Below the pieces are notes generated by a model. The model was not told where the DNA came from. It made no database searches and was given only the letters and a program-made list of their open reading frames with translations. 64,000 bases of DNA from Trichostrongylus colubriformis. Lineage: Eukaryota; Nematoda; Chromadorea; Rhabditida; Trichostrongylidae. The stretch is from contig OZ022261.1 of NCBI GenBank assembly GCA_963978905.1, positions 31,307,686 through 31,371,685 on the forward strand, written 5' to 3'. The translations under genes and the position numbers were made by a program. The first letter of the stretch is position 1, and every line of letters starts with the position of its first letter. Below, piece by piece: positions 60,430-64,000 of the stretch.

Positions 60430-63400
60430 GATTGCTAAATTATGACGCATCATCTTCATGTGTCACTTGTTAAACGCTGTACATACATACCTTGACATGC
60501 CTTTACAAGAGTTTCGTGTTAATGGCGTTCCGTGCATGTACTATACATGTGCGATCCTGCAAAGCCATAGGTAGCATCGTCACTCCTGCGTCATATATTT
60601 GCAGTTTTTTCACCTTCTGGGAGAGATTCTGCTGATTACTTTCGCGGAATAGTTTAAATACTCAATGTTTAAATACTCTTTTTCTTCATCTAAACGTGGG
60701 GGTAGGAGCTCCGTAGGAATCACCGCTGCAATGCATCTGTTAAGTTCAGTAGAACATTTATTCTTGGGCATGATTTAAGGTGCATGTTCGTAACGCGTTA
60801 ATCATGTCAAAACATGTCTGTGCACAGCATTCGGCAAGTTGGACACGTAGGCGATGCATCATCATTCTAGACTCTACCTCTTCCCCCTTCTTTGTTATAG
60901 CACCGATGAAAAAGTGAGCACGTGGTTACCAGAATACTGAGTTACGTCAAAAATCTGTGGACTAGTGGTTTCGATGCAGTCGTGGATTTGTTCATGGAAA
61001 GTGCAAGTTCTTTTCTTCGTGGCCGCTTTCATGCTATTGTCGACAACGCGTTTTGCTGTGCAGGTGCTGGATTACGACCACTCCAAAGGTGGGTGCGGAA
61101 CTCTCAGTTCACTCTGGCCTCACCAAAGTTCACTTTCACACCCTTGATTAACAAAACGTGCTGCCATGATTGACCTCACAACACCTGTTCAATGCCAGCT
61201 GTGCTTCCGGCTGATCATTGTCGTTCCTCGCGGCTACCGTTGGAATTTCTGCAGGGTATTTTCAGAAATAGGAACGATGAATTGGGACAACAAGGCCACG
61301 AGCCGCTGTCATGAGCTCCTACAAGCGTTCCACTGCAGCAATCCACGGGTGTCGCCGGGTTTAGCGCGAAATGCTATGGTGCCAATGATTCCGGAAAAGC
61401 GTATAGTCTAAAACATCATCCAAAATAACCAATATAACCCAGTGAGCGATAAGCCACTGTCCAAAACGCCGTCATCGAGCTCACATAAGCCGTTGAGTTT
61501 AACTACCATGTTGGATTCATGTCCTTCGCGGAATTCTGCACCGTACGGTTGACCTTTCCGGAACAATGGACGCCTCACATCCGAGTTCCATTCCCAATTA
61601 CAGTGGTGATCTGACACTTAATGACTCCTGGGGGACAAGCCATGTGCGAGACAGTGAATGATCCTGGCACCATTTTCGCTAGAAGGAGCAGGGCTGGGTT
61701 GGCCTTCATTAACTTTGGCTCAGAAACCATGCCAGTTAGAGCGGAGCCACTTGTCACTACTTCACCCACGCCTTCTACTAATTACATATCAGAAAGTCCA
61801 TTTTTCACCTCGAACGCTTATCTTTAGAGATTCGCAGCTGATACGCGTTCACAAGAAGGTGCCATTACAGCTGATATGGCAGTAAGAACAGTGCTGAATG
61901 GAACTCGTGAAGAAAGATAATGAACGGCGGGCAATTCACGATGATGGAATAAATAAAATAATTATTACGTGGGATAATTTGAGAAGGGGATGAAGTCCGA
62001 TTCACCATTTCACAGTGGAGTTGTAAGCTGTGATGTGATCTTCTTAAGCTCTCGAGAAGGGGCGGCAATCTCGACAAATGAGCTTTGAAATTGCGATGAA
62101 GTGAGTAAATAAATTTCTTTATTATTAACCCTGGATATTCGACCGTTAATATATACGGATATATACGAGAATTGAAAATTTTTGTAATGAAAGGACAATT
62201 CGTTCGAGTCATGCAAACATAATAAAGCATTTTAGGGGCATAGTGATTGCTAGAGTGGATGGTACTTGAAGCTATAGATTCTCCGTTTGCTGGTGCGAAC
62301 CTTTGCGTTTCCATGGTCACAACAAGCTACTTGCAGCGGCTAGCTTGATGAGAAAACAGAGAGACATCGAGTAATATCCCTGTGACCGGTATTTCTCCAT
62401 AACCCTCGCTTTGGGAACATTATCTTCCCCAAAGCGAGGGTTATGCATTGAGCCTGGGAAAATTTCCGGAAAATAGGACCCCCCCTCCACTCTCCTAACG
62501 GTGCGATCGCCCTTTATCAATGAGTTGTTGGTATATTAAAGATGTGTCTCTGAAAAACGTCGTCAACTAACAATCAAGTATTCCTGACCTACTGATACAA
62601 AGTATAGTATCGATTGACGACACGACCACCCTGAGTATAGCTACAGGGAGTTTCACCCCAAATAGGTCCCCCTTTTCTGAACCCATACTACGACCTTCTT
62701 GAGGATCCACCGACCCTTGTTTGATACCCTCTTGAAATCTTTTGAAGGGTGCGCCATGCAGTTTATTAATATTGAGATCATGACAGCTTCTGGATACGTC
62801 CTCGTTTGTGGGAGGACTCATTGAGAGTAGTCTGAGCTGTTGTAAACGTGCTATGTAATGTGTTCATGAAATTTCAATTTAATAATAATATATTATAATA
62901 ATAGTAACAATGTAATAATAGTGTAATAATAAACGTAGAATGATTCTGCAATTAGAGAAGTTTTTCAAAGAGTGCACTTGTTCTGCACCGTGACTTCAGA
63001 TTGATGAGAAGCATATTTAGTGCCGTAAAAGTTCGAAATATTGCGCGAAATTTTCTGTTGTGTAATGGGTCGTGTTAGCAATGGGTAAATGTCAAATCAT
63101 CGCTGAAAATCACCATAGAAACGTTTTGTAGTGAAAGACCATAAGCAACTACATACGCCATCACTATCAGGAAACGACTGGCAGAAAATATTAGTCCCGT
63201 AAACCAGTTAATATGGTATGATTTGGCCGGATGGTTACTTGTAATTTGACTTTATGTCCAAGTTTCTTTGAATAAGGAACGCATCTGTTTTGATGAGGCC
63301 TGCCCGCGCTCCCCGATTCCCTAAGAAGGAAAGCATGAAAATGGAGCGTGTTGCGTTTTGTGCATTGCGGAAGTAGGTTTATCAAAAGGCATTGGAGAAG

Positions 63401-63640
63401 AATGATACATTGACAAAACCCGGGGCTTATATCCCGTCAGACCCGATCAAAGCCTGGTAAAATACACAGTCAAAATAGTGGGTGGTCAGATCAAATTTAC
63501 AGCGTGTCCCAGAATTACGGGCGCCAGTGTGTTGCTCTATGTACTTTCTTGGTGTCAAGAGTGAATGAAAAATCAACCCATTAACAACATTGCTTACATT
63601 TTGTGTAACAAGGCATAGCAGTCATAATATGAGTTGCCCT
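60430..63640. other. Stretch without a firm gene
   Basis: A plus-strand frame at 60977-61080 begins with a signal-peptide-like segment ('VQVLFFVAAFMLLSTT') and meets 'gtgggt', but no continuation was convincing. The minus-strand 151-codon frame at 61865-62320 is AT-rich and has no recognisable domain. An AT-rich 'taataat' run lies at 62880-62930. Confidence 0.3.
62398..62445. repeat. Perfect 18-bp stem, 12-base loop hairpin
   Basis: The arms 'cataaccctcgctttggg' (62398-62415) and their exact complement (62428-62445) enclose 'aacattatcttc'. No flanking TIR element was recognised. Confidence 0.85.
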
Positions 63641-63649
63641 GTTCCAACA

Positions 63650-63995
63650 GGGATACAAGCTCAAAATCTCTTCATCACTCAACGGCACGTAATACGCAAG
63701 TTTCTCCGTACATTCCTTCACGAATCTCTCCCAGGACTACGTTATGTGACTCCATACTAAGATGACTGACTCGACAGGCCCTGCTTCCAGTTGAAAACTT
63801 CTGCAGAAGGTCAATAAAATCAATTTCAAGAAGTTCGACGGACTCCTCGGAAAGTGATGAGTTCACACACATAGGGTCGGCAGCACCTTCGAACAGTTTG
63901 ATTCTTTGAACTAGAGCACCATGCCTCTGATCTCACCAGGTGTTACGGAGTACCAGTGAGGCCAATGCTTCACTAGCAGCGTGTTCGTCATGTTA
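63650..63995 (-). repeat. Dispersed coding-like repeat, copy B (pair with 35169-35515)
   Basis: The minus strand reads 'CRVSHLSMESHNVVLGEIRE' and upstream 'SSLSEESVELLEIDFIDLLQ', open for about 65 codons. Copy A keeps the same frame in its best-conserved part. It reaches close to the window edge, so the full unit may continue beyond 64000. Confidence 0.55.
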
Positions 63996-64000
63996 ACGTA

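Noticed and set aside
61865..62320. 151-codon minus-strand open frame
   Set aside because: It is AT-rich with no domain, splice partner or family resemblance. Its length is within the range of chance frames in this window.
1..64000. CRISPR arrays, operons of bacterial type, ribosomal RNA genes
   Set aside because: No regularly spaced repeats, no rRNA-like blocks and no bacterial gene organisation. The sequence is intron-bearing eukaryotic DNA.

Overview
The window is eukaryotic genomic DNA, most likely from a clade V (strongylid, hookworm-like) nematode. No open reading frame exceeds about 166 codons. Genes are split into small exons with T-rich 'TTTCAG' acceptors and 'GTAAG/GTGAG' donors. 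The spaces between are packed with MITEs, Tc1/mariner-type elements and retroelement debris. The nematode call rests on splice-site style, exon size and repeat style, plus two multi-exon genes with clear animal homologues. The genus cannot be fixed from this sequence alone.

All genes I could rebuild with confidence lie on the minus strand. (1) About 0.6-11.7 kb: a gene of seven or more exons whose last exon ends in a GPI-anchor-like tail. The middle exons encode Cys-containing helical segments, and its roughly 7.2 kb intron is filled by a Tc1-like element and a second TIR element. (2) 32.1-43.6 kb: a complete five-exon LAPTM4-like lysosomal tetraspanning protein of 235 aa, whose introns hold most of the window's transposons. 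(3) 55.35-59.46 kb: a complete nine-exon WDR54 orthologue of 342 aa. An extra phase-compatible exon near 60.2 kb may extend its N terminus. Weaker minus-strand candidates lie at 25.9-26.8, 43.7-44.2, 51.3 and 54.8-55.3 kb.

Repeats by region: 6.4-7.9 kb Tc1-like transposon with a decayed transposase; 9.3-11.25 kb long-TIR element; 22.1-23.2 kb two copies of a TTAA-flanked MITE; 30.3 kb a small GC-rich MITE; 33.3-34.9 kb a short LTR element with a nearly full-length tRNA-Gly complement directly after its 5' LTR; 35.9-38.4 kb a three-deep nest of insertions plus a 50-bp perfect palindrome; 38.7, 40.5 and 45.7 kb hairpin MITEs; 41.5-42.4 kb a second mariner-type copy; 42.6-42.9 kb a broken reverse transcriptase. 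Long G or C homopolymers recur.

The three solid genes show no functional link. WDR54 is a WD40 scaffold of poorly known role, LAPTM4 is an endolysosomal membrane protein, and the first gene looks like a cell-surface protein. The stretches 11.7-18.7, 19.1-22.0, 27-32, 46.5-52.9 and 60.3-63.6 kb hold no gene I can support.
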